A program made the translations under genes and the position numbers. A stretch of 64,000 bases of DNA from Aurelia coerulea (taxonomy: Eukaryota > Cnidaria > Scyphozoa > Semaeostomeae > Ulmaridae), in contig CM076960.1 in NCBI GenBank assembly GCA_039566865.1, positions 3,224,001 to 3,288,000 of the forward strand. Reading direction: 5' to 3'. Every line of letters begins with the position of its first letter. Within the stretch, counting starts at the first letter, position 1. Under the pieces are notes generated by a model. It was not told the origin of the DNA, did no database searches, and worked only from the letters and a program-made list of their open reading frames with translations. This document shows positions 15,501 through 30,500 of the stretch, in pieces.

Positions 15501-18500
15501 ATCTTTTCGACAGTATCAACGCAATCTTGTTTTCGAATGGCTACCAAACCTTCCAAACGAAACGTTGCTTAAAGTCCTTTAGTATGGAAACATGTCTTGG
15601 CTTAGTTTCTGTATTGGACGCTCTGTATATTAATCTTCTCCTTCAAGAAACATCGCCCGCGGGTAAATCAATATTGCAATCAAGCACTGATTTTTCAATG
15701 GAATTTAAGAACATTTTCCTGACTTAGTTTTCTTCTCCTTCAGGAAACATCGCCCGCGGTAGACCAACAGCACAATCAAGCACTGGTTTTGGTGGTGCTT
15801 CATCAAGGGCTGTTGATGGCAACCGAAATGCCCAATGGGGCGGTGGTTCATGTACCCACACAAACAAGCAGGCTCGCCCATGGTGGAGAGTTGATCTTGG
15901 TAGCCAGCAGAAGGTTTACAAAGTTAGGTTGACAAACAGAGCTGATTGCTGTTGGAATAGATTGAGACAAGTTGAGATTCGAGTTGGAAACAGTGGAAAT
16001 GTTTTCTCCAATAAAATGTAAGTAATATTAAGTTCGTTGCGGTACATCCTCGATTAAGCCCCCCCCCTTCAAGTAAACCCCCCCAGAATAACCCCTCTCG
16101 AATATGCCCCCATTCAAAAATCCATTTTATATATCGAGGATTTCGGCACTCGAAGTTTAGATAATTTTGTTATGCACCTTAAAACATAAAGAAATTAGCA
16201 GAGGTCTTCTTACACGCCCGACAACACCTTTCTCGAGGAGTTCAGCCTCGCTTTGATGCCCCTATACAAATGTATAGGAAAATGACCGGAAGTGAATATT
16301 TTCGTCCACTTTGAACGTTTCTTGCAGGGATGCGGTGTGATTTTTCCGCGTTAATTTAATCTTAAAAGGTAGTGAATTTATCTAAGAAATGTTTAAAACT
16401 AAAATCGTTTTGATTTAAAGATCCTGGTAAACTCCACGCAATTTGACAGGAGTGATGGTCTTATTTTAAGAGATTTTCATCCGTATTTGGGCAAATTTTT
16501 CGAATTCATTGTTTTTGGTGCGGTAAGCAGCGCCTTGAAAGCCATGACATTTAGAAAATGCCGTAGATCGTAGAAATTGTTTTGAAGCGGCGTGGTCTGC
16601 TTGCTGCTTGCTTTCAAGAAAACTTTTTAATTCTGAACGAAACGAAGCAATAAACCAATATGCAGAGCACTAGCGATCCTTTTACTGCCAGTGAAGGACA
16701 AGAAATGCTTTCATGTTTTCAAATAAGTCTCCAACCCACCAGAAAGAAAGAGACAAGAAGAAGCAGCTTCCAACGAAAGAACTCGGATATTTATGGATCA
16801 AGAACTGAAATCGTTTTGTTTATGATGGCAGATGTCTTTGATGGACAAATGGATAGCAAATTATAAAAAATATGTTATTTGTACTGGGCAAGTTCCTGTC
16901 AATGATGGAGCAACTCAATGCAGTCTGGAAATCTTCCCTTGTTGGCTCTAAAAACTCACAGACAAGGAAGATAGGGAAGGATGCTGTCTATCGAAATTGC
17001 AATGACTATTTCTGAATGGACAACGGCAATAACTGCTTTTTGGTAATTTTCAGAAACTCATGAATAAGCATGGCAGCAGGGGCTACAGGGTGAAACGGGC
17101 GAGCTTTGTCTTTGTCTTTGCAAACAATTGTCTTTGCAGATCAAATTCAGAATAAGGTTCAGACTGTTTCAGAATTGGAAGCATTAAAATTTCAATTTTT
17201 TGATGATTCAATTGCTATTATCTTACCATCTTCCTATTATCAGAGTAAAATCATCAGAGTATCAATTATTGGATTGCTCAAATTTTTTGATATATCATAA
17301 TATTGTTTTTCATTGAATGCTTTGTCCATTAGTTTTGCATCAGTCTTCAGGCATTGGAAAAGCAGAATTGCAGTCTTTTGTGGTTGTTGTCAAATGCTGC
17401 TTCAAGGTTGGGCTTGATTGGTAAAGGATAATCTTGTTCTGTTTGGGTCCTAAAATAAAACAGAGACGATATTATTTCCTCCTACTAAAAACATTTGCTG
17501 CATAGCAAATTTCACTTTGTCTCATAGAGAATTGCATGTACAAAAAAGAGCAGCAAACCAAAATAGGAGAGGTCTTTGCAACTTAAATCAGAGCAGCAAT
17601 ACCCTGCTCAAGAAAAAGAAAGCGGATTTAAGGGCAAATAATTGCAGTAAACTATCGTGTTTATAGGCAAAATAATCAAAGCTGATAATTTTTTGTACAA
17701 GGTAGCCTTGATAACATTGTTTTAGTAAGCAAATCTCCTATTTCTAGGTCAGGGCTTCCCCATTAGTCTTGAAGAAAATAAGCAACAATGCAACTTTATG
17801 TTTGTTTACAGTTAGGCCAAACCCGACGAAAAGTTCTCTGAGAGCGAAGTCAAAGTTTTGTTATTATTCTCATTGCTCTGGTGGCCAAAACAGCTAGCAA
17901 GTACTCTAAAATACTTTCATTTCTGAAACATCAAGTCAAGTTCGAAAGTGAAACATTCAACCAAGGTTAACGTTTGTTTTCTGACTTAAAAGCAGACAAG
18001 TTTGTAAAAGGAAGCACGTAAAGTTAACGCAGATTAAATAGTCATGACTCTCGAGGAAAAATCGCCTTTGAAAATTGTGGGAAACCGGCAAAGGCTACAG
18101 CAAAAAAGGCAACATTTCTAGAAACTAGATGCTTACAGCTATTGCGTTATATCTCCAAAATGAGAATTCCTGTCTTAGTTTAGAAAATATTGGAGTTTGA
18201 AAAAATGTCGGTTAAATTTAGGCCAACAAAAGTTCATTTTCTTGAAACTGCAAGCCGAAGTTCAAGACGAGAAAAAGACAAGTTTATTTCGTCAACAATT
18301 GGCGAAAGGTGGCAAATAGGACAAAACGACATCGAGGAATCCAAAACTTTCAACAAAATTTCCACGAAACAAAGGACAAACGTTAAATTTATGATAAAGT
18401 CTGCTTACCTGCTGTGCTGAATCCCGAGTTTGTAAACAGAGTTGTCCACGGCCTTTGAAAAATATGAAAAATCAAGGGGCTCTGAGTTCAAAATGCTAAA

Positions 18501-21500
18501 ATAACTTGAAAGAGCGAAGATACAGCTATTGCGTTATATCTCGATATTTTGCTTTGGGACACTTGGGACGCCTGCTGACGCCATTTATCACAAAATTTTA
18601 CTTTCGCGCCACAGCTTTCTTGCAAGAGAGGCCGGAAGTGACGTCAGAATTCAGGCTTGGTGTTGTCGGGCGTGTCTTAGCTGCGTAGTCCAAATCTGCA
18701 AAAAGGTTGCTGCAAATTTTATGATTTATTATGTTAACGGAATGACTTTGAAAGAAACTCTGCCTACTCTGCTATGATTCTACCGTTTGAGTTTTCAGGA
18801 ATCTGCAACTTTTCAAAATTAGAGCGTTTTTTTCTTCTTTTTTAAAGGAAAATTCTGAAAGAGTTTAAAACCATCGTAATATCTAAACTTTTTGAGGAAG
18901 CATAGAATAATTCTCAGCAAACCATATTTAATGATTATCTACAATATGGTATCAAGCAACATAGGGCTCAAATCTTTAAAAAGGTCGTTGTAAAATTCAA
19001 TTGCAGTTTTCTTTGAAATAAATAGCTTGGAAGGAACTTAGGGTTTTTTGCTGTAAATCTGCCGTGGCAATTTATTGATATCTTGATTAGTTTCAATATG
19101 GCAGCATTTATTAAATTTGATTTTATGACGTCATAAAATTTCTAAATCCTATACTAGGAAAGCTATAGATTTCTGCTTGCCACCATATCGTAGCCCTCCA
19201 TAAACTTTGGTTTTCTTGAAGGTTATGTAATGTTTCCTCTATTTGTTTAGGATTTACGATGATTTAATTTTTTCAAAATTTTCCATGAATTTTTTCAAAA
19301 ATAATCAAATTGCCGCCATTTTGAAAAAAATCAAGATATCAAAAAATGTCCAAGGCAGATTTAATGCAAGTACCATAAGTTCCTTTCAAGACATCCAATT
19401 CAAAGAAAAATATAATAGAATTTTACACCGACCTTTTTAAAAGTTTGAAAGATTTGAGCCCTATGCTGTATCAAGCACAAAATTTCACTCTTATCTTCTT
19501 ATCCGTCATTTTGTAATGGAATGATTACGTCTTAATTTTCCGAGAATTGACACAAAAAATCATGTAGGAGTAGTGGCGTTGGTCATGCATAGCCAAAATC
19601 ACATTCTAATTCACACACTAAACACAACGAAGACTCGAATTCTTAAACAGAACTGTATCTTTTGTTTTTCAAATTTCACCCTTGCTCTTGCTGATTCCCG
19701 GAACAAAATACGTCCAATTAATGCGAATTTTCTTTTGCAGTTGCACATTCCATAGTAGACAGCTTGGTAGAGGAGAAACTAAATTCCTTCAATGCTCCAC
19801 GCCACAGATTGGCCGATTCGTCAGTGTAAACTTGCGAATTAGTGAATATTTGACTCTCTGTGAAGTCGAGGTTTATGCAGTCAGAGGAGGTTGGTAGATG
19901 CTTTCTTAAACTCGGAGTTTGTATTTATGAATACTTGTGAATTCTTTCAGTTGAATTAAACATTATCAAAATCAGTGGGAAGTGAGTAATGCTATCATTG
20001 TTCCTGTGGCAAATAACTCTTTGTATTTTTTTCATTTTAAAATTCCTTATCACCCGTCGCCCCATCATTCAGCCGAACTAATTTTCAAGGGGCGGTGCCA
20101 AGAATGCTTTATACAATAAAAATATACTCATCTCAAATAAATTAGTTACAATGACGGTTTATTTTCAATTCTTTAAATTGTTTTTAAAAGGTTTAAGTTT
20201 TTCTTGAAAGAAGTTTAAATAGGGAGCTTGCTTGGCCTCGCGGCTAGGTCATTCCAGATTCAAGCTCGACGAAATGGGAAAGCTTTGTGCCCATCACTAG
20301 TTTTCATGAAATGAACTAACAAATCTGTGTCAGCTTTTCCTAGGTTGATAGTATTGCGAGATAAATAAGTGCGAGAGATAATCAGGTGCGAGATTATACA
20401 GCTTTCTTATTGTCAACTTACTTTAATTCGAATATGAATAAATCTAGCTTCTGATTATAGAATAAAAAGAAAGTACTCAAGTTCGAATATAAACTAAGCT
20501 ATTCTAAATAAGGTTTGCGGGAGGCTCGATCAACAAGGAAGAAATATCATTTCATGTGTGGAGGATTAATAAGTGCAGCCAGATTGAAATACCTTGCAAT
20601 AAATGTAGATAAATTGTTGCTGTCTCATTTTTAATCATATCTTTCACAGTTGGCCATTCAAACTCTTGAATCAAAATTTCAACAGGATTATCATAGCTCC
20701 TATCAACACTAGATCTCGTATACATACACAGCTAGCATTCGAAGGAACAAGGACAGATAATATTACAATAGAACTCGCTACTTTTCATTGACACCTAGAT
20801 ACAAAGCAATTTGTGATTGCAGACAAAGAGAATTCCATGCTCGGTTGGTTAAGACATAAACAAAAACAAAGCAAGCCGCAAAAATTGGCCTGAAACTCGG
20901 GTCGCTAGCGCGCTCGTTGTGCATTTCAGAAATGGTTTTAAAGAGTAAATATTAGCACATGTCGAAAGAAGAAGGATATATCTAAACTTCTGCCTCGGGC
21001 ATTTTATTTATTTTGTGCAGAAGCTGAGCAGTAAGTGTTTTAATTACACCTAAAAAGTACGAAAATTGAATCGCCTCCCAATTGGCTTCTGCACAAAATG
21101 AATAAAATGCCCGAGGCAGAAGTTTAGATATATCCTTCTTCTTTCGATATGTGCTAATATTTACTCTTGAAAACCATTTCTGAAATGCACAACGAGCGCG
21201 CTAGGGACCCGAGTTTCAGGGCAATTTTTGCGGCTTGCTTTGTTTTTGTTTATGTCTTAACCAACCGAGCATGGAATTCTCTTTGTCTGCAATCACAAAT
21301 TGCTTTGTATCCAGGTGTCAATGAAAAGTAGCGAGTTCTATTGTAACATTATCTGTCCTTGTTCCTATCAACACTAGATCTCGTATACATACACAGCTAG
21401 CATTCGAAGGTAGTTTGACGACGCTGAAAAACTGAGCTTGTCGAAGCAGCGTCCTGGTCCTTCCTCTCCATGTGACCACACCTCGTGATTCCTTTAGCCT

Positions 21501-24500
21501 GGAATTACGGAGAGTTGGCGACTCTCCTCGCACTTTGTAGCAGGTTCGGCAGGGTGAGGACTCGAACCATCAACCTTCAGATTGGTAGTCAAGCGTGCTA
21601 CCACTGAGCCATCCCCGCTAGATCTCTTTGATTCCTTACATTACAGACCATGTTTCAGCTTAGCTGATAAATTATTAATAAACAGAGTCAATAGATAACA
21701 GAGTTAATAAATTATACTCTCTTCGTTCCTCGTAGGTGGAAAGCCAGTTCCTCCAGCAGCCCCACTCACAGGTAAAACTCATACTATTTTCTGACTTCTT
21801 TTTACCTAAACATGGCCGAAGAGCATCGCCCTCTTGTTCTGTCACCCTTACGGTCAACCCTTACGCTCTGTATCAAAGATTAGAATACGAGGATTGCACC
21901 AACTCACAAATTTCCCTTGAGTCTCGCTGATTAAACCGTGTGAAAACTTTGCAATGTTGGGTTGCTTCTTTCAACCGAGCTATTTCCACACCCAGGTAAG
22001 TGTCTCTTAGGAACTTGGGCTCCCATGCATGAACTTCCCGCTTCTTCCGAAGAAATCCCTCTTCTTTTTCCTATACCGAGTGAGTAAAAAATGATGCCCC
22101 TTTGAAGGTCACTGCTCCTGGATATCAAGGCAATAATTTTGGAAGTAGTTTATTCCATAGTGAACATGTTCTGGTCATTTTAAAAATCATCTGACTGAAG
22201 TAGGTCACGCTGCTCCGTTTTCAATTTTTGAGGGATTTTCTCTAGATAGCCCCTTCAATGTGCCGGTTAGAGTTCCGTTTTCAAAATTCAGCGTTTTCAA
22301 AATCTGTCGGCAAAAATTTGTGCCGTTTTCCTTTGAACGGAAGGCCTATCCGTAGCAATTTTATGCCGTGTGTGTGTATGTGTATGTAACTTTATTTTAT
22401 TTCGATTATTTACAAAGTAGCTAACAACATATACATTATTCAATATATGCAAGTTAACTAATTAAATCGAATTTACATAACTAATATTAAAAAAAAACAT
22501 TTGATTATGTGAACGCAGCATATATAACTCTTTACGTTCGTTTGAACTGAATGAATTCAAAGAAATTTTAGCTATTTCTCTATAATTCTTCCGTTCGACT
22601 CTTCCGAAGTCTTTAATAGTTTCAGAATTAGACTGTTTTTCTTCCTTTTCAAGAATTCAAGAAAACTTTTAAAACAAATCTAAAACCATCGTAATTTCTA
22701 AACCGTTTGACGCAACATGAAGTAATTTCGAAAAGAACTATTGTTTATGGATGCCTACAATATGGTATCAAGCAAAAGTATGTCACTCATCTGGTTTATG
22801 ATTTAGAAATTTGATGACGTCACATCCTAAAATGAGCTGAAATGTAAAATACGCTATAATTTTGAAAAATATTCAAAATTTCTGGAAAGTCCAACGGTAG
22901 ATTTATAGATAGGTATCTAAATTTTCTTTCAAGCCATTCAATCAGAAGAAATAGATCATTGAATTTTACACCCACCTTTTTAGGCTGAGTTAAAGATTTG
23001 GAACCTATGCTTATCTATTCAATGCTTCAACTATTTACAGGAAACGTTGCTAGAAGGAAGCCAAGCGCCCAATCATCTACAGGACCATGGGGTGGAGTTG
23101 CCTCTCGAGGAAATGACGGAAATGCCAATCCCCGCTGGAATGGTAGATCATGTACGGCTACCAACAAGCAGCCGAAACCGTGGTGGAGGGTAGATCTCCA
23201 AAGCTCATATTTAGTGAGGAAAGTGAAAATCACAAACAGACATGATTGTTGTTGGAATAGATTGAGAAGTGTTCAAGTCAGAGTTGGAAATAACCTCAGT
23301 GGACCAGATCCTAACGCTTTGTAAGTTCATAACTTCAAAACCATATTTTTTGTATGCAATCAATTAGAAATTGTGCAAAGCATACCACTAAGCACGCTCT
23401 AAAAAGCACTAAAAAGCACTAAAAAAGCACTGAAACTTTTGCATGATATTGCTCTTCAGATATTCAATTAAAGATTGCTGCAATTCCTGGTAAATTCCGT
23501 TAAAAAATGACGGAGCTATGATCTTCAGAAAACCAAATTTGCCTGATGACTGAAATCAGCGGTCGGCCATTTTCTCTTGCTATTTTGCAGCTATACATAG
23601 CTTCATTGATGAAATGAAACATCAGCCTCCAATGTCATAGCTCTCATGAAAATTCCGATAATCATGAGAGCGTTCAACTATTTCTTACACCTCACAGAAA
23701 CCATTTCTTACCTCACCTGAAGCTATTTATCGCTGCAAAATAGTAAGACAAAATGGCGGACCGCTGGTTTTAGTCATCAGGCAAATTTGATCTTGTGAAC
23801 GGATTTTTACGGGGATGGCAGCAAACTTTATTTGAAAATCTGAAGAGCAACATCATATAAAAGTTTAGCGAGAATCTTTTGCCGTTTTGATGCAATTTTT
23901 AGGCAAACGGGGCACAAGTTTTTTGGGACGCCCTGTATATTCTTTCAACTGTTTCGGATTAGAGAAACTTGTTTATGGGTCATACGGTAAAGAACGATCC
24001 TGTTTGATTTCTAGATGCACAACCCACAATGCTTAGTCATATGATAATCTTCAAGGAACCTATATTTCTCATTGGTATTTATTTCATGGATTTCGACTAG
24101 ACTTATTACACGTTCGTAGTTATCGCTAGTGATAAACTGACAGACGTCACTACGCCATACTTGGAGCGTAGCGCCGTCATCGAACTGAATGACTGAAGCG
24201 GAAGTTGGAACTGAAGTAGTTGTAGATTTAGACTATATGAACTACCACATTTCGCTAGTAGATGCGTATGAGAAAGTGTTTTCAGTTATTTCATATTGTG
24301 AATAGTTCAATTTCCTTTGTAGATGCGCAGTCCATCCTGGCGCTTTTGGTCGCGGTGAATCAAAAACATTGTCATGCACGGCACCACGACGTGGTAGATA
24401 TGTCTTCGTCTCTTTGACGGTGAATGAAATCTTGACAGTGTGTGAAGTTGAGGTCTTTGCTGCCAGAGGTATTACATAGTATTTTTCTAAGAAACTCCTG

Positions 24501-27500
24501 AGTAAGTAAGAGAAACTAATGGTATTTGAAAAATACTGCTCCCTGGATATTACAGCAATATTATAGAAAAGTGTCTTGTTTTGTAGCCGATATAGTCAAT
24601 TAGCTGTAGAAATTTACGCGGCATTAATTGGTGATTCCTTCCCGTAGCTATCGGAGATTTTCCGCAGAAAGCTCCCTTTCAAAAACTTTCTAAAACGAGT
24701 GAAAACAGCGACCAACATTCCTTCGGTTTTGCTTCCTAACAACAATTACATTTTACGAGTGCTAGCAGATGTTATCCTCCAAGGAGAAAGGAACCCCTTA
24801 TCTGATTTTCTTATACTGATGGGAAAGACTTGTTTATCCCCCCCCCCCCCCCAAGAGGAAAACATGTGCTGGGACACACGTGAGTCATTGCTGTAAGGCA
24901 GAAATCATGGGGGAATGAGATCACAATTTTAGGCCACTTTTGAACGTTTTTAGAGAGGGCCTTCTCGGGTAAATCCCTAATATTTTCGCAAGAAAGTAGC
25001 CGATTTCAGCCAGGAAAATTCTTAAATTGATTTAACATGTCGGCTATTCAACAAGATAATAACAAATAATATTACCTGATTGACGTTTGATAAACGAGGC
25101 AATGCAACAATCCCGCCAATCCCATTGGTTAATCGCACATTTCCCGCGGTTTCCCGTAGCCCTGTATAATACAAGGACGCGTTTTTATCACCACATCAAA
25201 TGATTTAGGCCTGTGCAATTTACAATAAACTTAAGCCACATAACAGTAACAAAATGCGTTTGATTAAATCATATAAGTCAAAATTAGAAGCTATGAAGTA
25301 ACAAAACTCATGCTAAACCGGTTTTTCAATTGTACAGGAAAATGTAAAGCCCTCTGTCTTATTTGCACAGACCGAGCTTGTCGGGCTTAATATTTTCCTG
25401 TACAACACAAAACCGGTTAGTATGCGCATAGTATTGCTGTGATATTCAGGGGAAAGTAGCCTTTCAATCACCGTGCGTTTTCTGATTCACCCGGTACAAA
25501 AATTAATAACAATGATAAAAATAATAGTAATGGTATTGTTTTGCTTTGTTTTAAAACCATTTTTATTTTGGGTGATTAGAGTGTACATCGCGGTAAATTC
25601 TAGAAGGGGGTTTCAAATCTTTAAATCGGCATTTTTTAATAGACAAATTTTTATTTGATAATAAAACAATAATAATGGTAATAATAATAACTGACGAAGA
25701 TTTTATATCGAAACGTATGAATACAAACAGTTTTGTTTTTATTATAATAATGATAATAATAACAATAGTAAGACACGAATTTTTATTCAGGAATAACCTA
25801 TGAGTATGACAAGCATACTGTTATCACTAGGGTCCTGTGAAAATGCAAGCGTTTTCAGCATTTTTCGACTTTCACTGCTGAAAGTACTTTTAAGGTTTAT
25901 TTTTGTTAGACGAATAAACGATTCCTGCAATCTACAATATTTACGTATTTGTTTTCTTCTTAGGCTCACAAAAGCCAGTAACTGTAAAGCTGACAGGTAA
26001 GCATCTCTTAAGGCCGACCTCCACTACGGTCGTTTTGGTCGGCGACATGCGCGCTTGCCAAATGCGTATGCTCTCTAGCAACAGAGCATGCGCGTATGGC
26101 GAGCGTGCTGGTTGCAGACCGAAACTACTGCAAGTGGAGGATGACCTTTAGACTCACTACTTAGCCCCTATGTTTCGATTCACGAGGCTACTTCGTCTCC
26201 TCGATCTTCAACTGAACATTCTTATGTCATCGCTTTTGAGCTCAACAACAGACATTCCTGACAATGATTAAGGGATCAGGAAAGCCCTGTTCTTTGGAGC
26301 TATTTATGTGCTCACCATTCCGTCTTCAAAGTACTTTGACTACGGCCAATTATCATGTAGCATAGGGTCTTTGAATTACTTTGATTTTTGAAAATTTAGC
26401 AAGAATTCTTTTTAGAGTAAGATAAATACTATCAGCTTTTTACAAGACCATTATTCTTTAGGTAACGTCGCCCGAGGCAAGCCAACCAAACAATCTTCAA
26501 CTGGCTTCGGTGGAGCTTCAGCAAGAGCCGTTGATGGAAACAAAAACACGCAATGGGGAGGACGTTCGTGTACTCATACCAATAAACAAAATAAACCATG
26601 GTGGAGAGTGGACCTTGGACCACAGCAACAAGTTGTCAAAGTTAAACTGACGACCAGAGGTGATTGCTGCTGGAACAGATTGAGACAAGTTGAGATCAGA
26701 GTCGGAAATGTTGATAACAACCCAGCTGCAAATCCACTGTATGTATTTGGATTTCTTGTTTGATTAACAGCATACGTAACTGCCTGGATATAATGGCATC
26801 TGTTGTGTAATGGCACGTGCACCTGCCATCTAATTTGAGGCAGACTTGTAAGCGTTGTATGATTTAGCCTGCGAGTAGACCAATTATCCTGGAGAATAAA
26901 GGGACTACGAAATAAAGAGATAAAGCTTGCTACGGCTGCCCAATTAATTATGTTAATCCTCTATTCAAATAATGTGTGAAACGCGTCCAGACAAAGGCTG
27001 CATGAATTAGTTCTAGAAACCTGGAACTGTAGTAGCAAGATTTTGCTCCTTGATTCGTTTATCCTTTCTCTGTTTGGATAATGGGTCTACACGTAAGCTA
27101 TGTATGATATGTCTTGGCTCTAAATTTTTGTCTACATGAGCAGATTTTGATCCGATGCCGGCGAAACTGTTTCATCTGCCAGTTGTCCCAAAAAAAGCAC
27201 TGCCGTTTGAAAAATAATCGAAATTTAATTACATGGCTGATCTTCAATTTCTATTTTTGTTGGCAAGTAGATCGAAGACTTGTTTCCCCAGGTATAACTG
27301 ATTTTGTAATTGGTTTTAAGATAACAAAATTTAGCTCTCTTATGGTTGCTTGGTTTTGAAGCATACTGCAAAAAGCACTGATGGATCAAATCAAGAAACT
27401 ATAACTATTCTGCTATAATTCTACAGTTGGACTTCTCAGAGATCTTGAAATTTTTTCGAAATTACGGTGTACTTTAACTTTCAGCTCACTTGAGGATATG

Positions 27501-30500
27501 GCGTCATCAAATTTCTTAATCGTAGACCAGAAGAGTGTCAGACTTTCACGTGATACCATATATATTGTCGACATCCATAAGCTTCATAAAATATGGTTTT
27601 ATTGAAAATTATTTCATGTTTCGTCAAAAAGTTTAGAATTTACAATTGTTTTAAGTTCGTTTCAAAATGTTCCTTGCATTTTTAAACAAGAAGAAAAACA
27701 ACCTTATTCTGAAAGTATTGGATATTTCTGAAAAGTCCAATGGTGGAATTATAGTGAGTGAGCTAAAGTTTCTTTGAAGTCATTCAGTTTGAAGAAAACT
27801 TTGGTAGATAAGGTACTTAATAAGAAATTGTAACAAGATTCGGATGCAAAAAAAAGAGAAGATTTTGCACACTGAGGCCTTTCTGACTTATGTTGTCATC
27901 AGAGTGTGACTTAAAACTCTTTTATTACAATTTCAGTTTAAGGCAATAGGCCACAGAACTTTATACCAACCCTTAAGATATGCTAATCGGGTTTTTCTCC
28001 TCGTAGGTGTGCCTACTTCCCTGGAGCTTTCGGCAGAAGCCAGACAAGGGAATTGAGATGTTCACCCCAAAGAACTGGAAAATACGTCTTCGTTACATTG
28101 AGAAGAACTGAGTATTTGACTCTTTGTGAAGTTGAAGTGTTTGCAGTCAAAGGAGGTAGGATGTGACCACCAAGCTGCCTTTTTTAATTAGTGACTAGAG
28201 CAATCGACCAAAAATGTACAAAGATTAAGTTTTAAAAATCTCAGGACCACTGGCGTAACGCGTGGTGGTTGGGGTTAGAGCAACTCCTTAGGGCCCCCGA
28301 GCTTTAGGGGCCCCAAAGGCCGAGGGGCCCCCTTAAGATATTCTGTAACTTGCTAATGTAACTTTGGAGAAATTGCTTATTAACTTCTAATGGATTGAAC
28401 GCCGTTGTGAATTGAATCAAACGCAAGTTTGACATATAAAGAAATAAAATGTGCTTTTTCCGACAATTTAAAGAGCGTGGTTCAAAAAATTTCTCCCGAA
28501 GGGGTACCCTGGACCCCAAATTTGGCTCACTTCGCTCGCAATCAATATCAGCCATCAATGTGTTTCTTGTGCCATCGTGCATTCAGATATGAAACTTCCA
28601 TATAACCCCGCCGATGATGTGCTGGGCTCGCCTTTGTCGATAAAAGGACCGTTTTAATTTTGATAATTTGGCAAACATTTGTTGATTTAGCCCCCGTATA
28701 GCTAGATTACTAAGGGCCCCAGCTGCTCCGTTACGCCACTGCTCAGGACATGATATTCAATTTGAATTAGCTTATCACTCATCTTTGTTGCATATGAAAG
28801 TAAGATCAGTTTCTTGGAAGGGGTGCGTTTTCAAGGGAACTTCTGATAGAGAAATCTGTAGTATATAGTATACATTGATTTTTTTCTTTAATTGTAGATT
28901 TTGGACATTGTAAGTAGTTTTCTAGATTGTAATTTAAGTTTCGCTAATGGCTTTTAAGACTAATTATTTCTTTATATTTAGTATAAGTCTTATTTTATGG
29001 GAGGGCTCCTCAAAAACCAGCACTTGTGCTGAAGGGCTGCCCTCCTCCATAGCTACATTTTTGAAATACAAAATGTACGAAATACATTAAATATTCTACA
29101 GAATATACAACATTTGCGACATAGCTAAAGCGTATCTCTTGCATTTTAGAATCGTTTCTCCAAATTTTGTTCTTTGGTTCATGTATTTGAATCTCAATTA
29201 ACGATGGACTTTATTCCCCCTTTTCAGCTACAACTCCACCACCAAAGAAACCGGCTTTGACAGGTAAAAGTCCAGACTATGATACCTAAAATTCAGAATT
29301 TTAATGATCATTTTATGTTTACACGATATCGTAATGATTAAAACAGGCTCCTTTCCAAGGTAAAATATTGAATGAAGACCTCTCTTTATTTCTCTTTAAG
29401 CTTGGTTTCCATATCATCGTTACAGACAGTGACTCGTCGCTGAGGCAGGCTCGGGGAGCATCGGGGATGGTTGTGACAAATGGAGACATTTGCTGAACGA
29501 TGTTGCCGACGTCGCCGATCAGACGGGGACAGTACGGGGGCGCATCGCAAAATTTTGTCATGGAAACCTGATTTTTGGCCGCTCAGCGACGTCGGAGACT
29601 GAAATTCGACCCCAGCACAGCAAGAAAACATGTTTCCATATGAGCATGACGATCCCCGATTAGTCGGCGATTAACGTCTTTAACCTGGTTGCTGACTGTT
29701 CAGATTATATGGAAACACGTCTTCCGGTCTATCTGAGATGCATCGCAGATACACGTCGCCGATCAATCTGCGACATGTCGCCGACTGTTACGATCACATG
29801 GAAACCAGGCTTTATTTTAACTAAGTCTCCTTCCCGGCTTATAACAAATAAAATATGTTGCTACAGATTTTCTACGTATTCTACCAAATCGAATTGATTG
29901 TTAAAGTTTGCATTGCTTGAGTTTAGCAGTGCTTTGAATCTAGTTGAATTTCTCTTGCAAAATTGTATATTGGTTCCAAAAATATATATTTTACTTCCTA
30001 TAAACTTGAAACTAAAAATTTATAACCTTGGAATTTCAATTTTAAACGGAATAGACATAGACATAGCTATATCGAATCGCTATATCGAATCGAACCGCTA
30101 AAATAAGCTAAGGAAAACGCCTACGCATCCATCGTTTTAAGCTACACAATGAAACAGCACCACGTGTCTCGGTTATCAAATACAATAGGGTATATTTTTA
30201 ACTTTGCCTTGGTTGGCTTTTAACCATGTCGATTCCCCTGTTGTAATTTGCTGATAAGCCCTCTTTTCAGCAACACTCTGGAGTCTCCGTAGTCAAAAAC
30301 AAATGACGGATATATGACATCTAGTTTAAATTAGAACAAAAGATGGGGTCCGATTGATTAGATCATCTCTCGAGATCATCAAATACAATGGAATACAATA
30401 GGCTAAATTTAGATTGTCCAGGCCCCTAGCTTAAGTGGCCTTTCATCTATCTAAATGGCATCTAAACTATCCATATGAACTTTTAGGTAATGTCGCCCGA

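Noticed and set aside
21545..21616. Possible minus-strand tRNA gene with A-box and B-box
   Set aside because: It continues into a non-tRNA body that is repeated at 44190-44361, and the cloverleaf cannot be completed convincingly. Better called a SINE.
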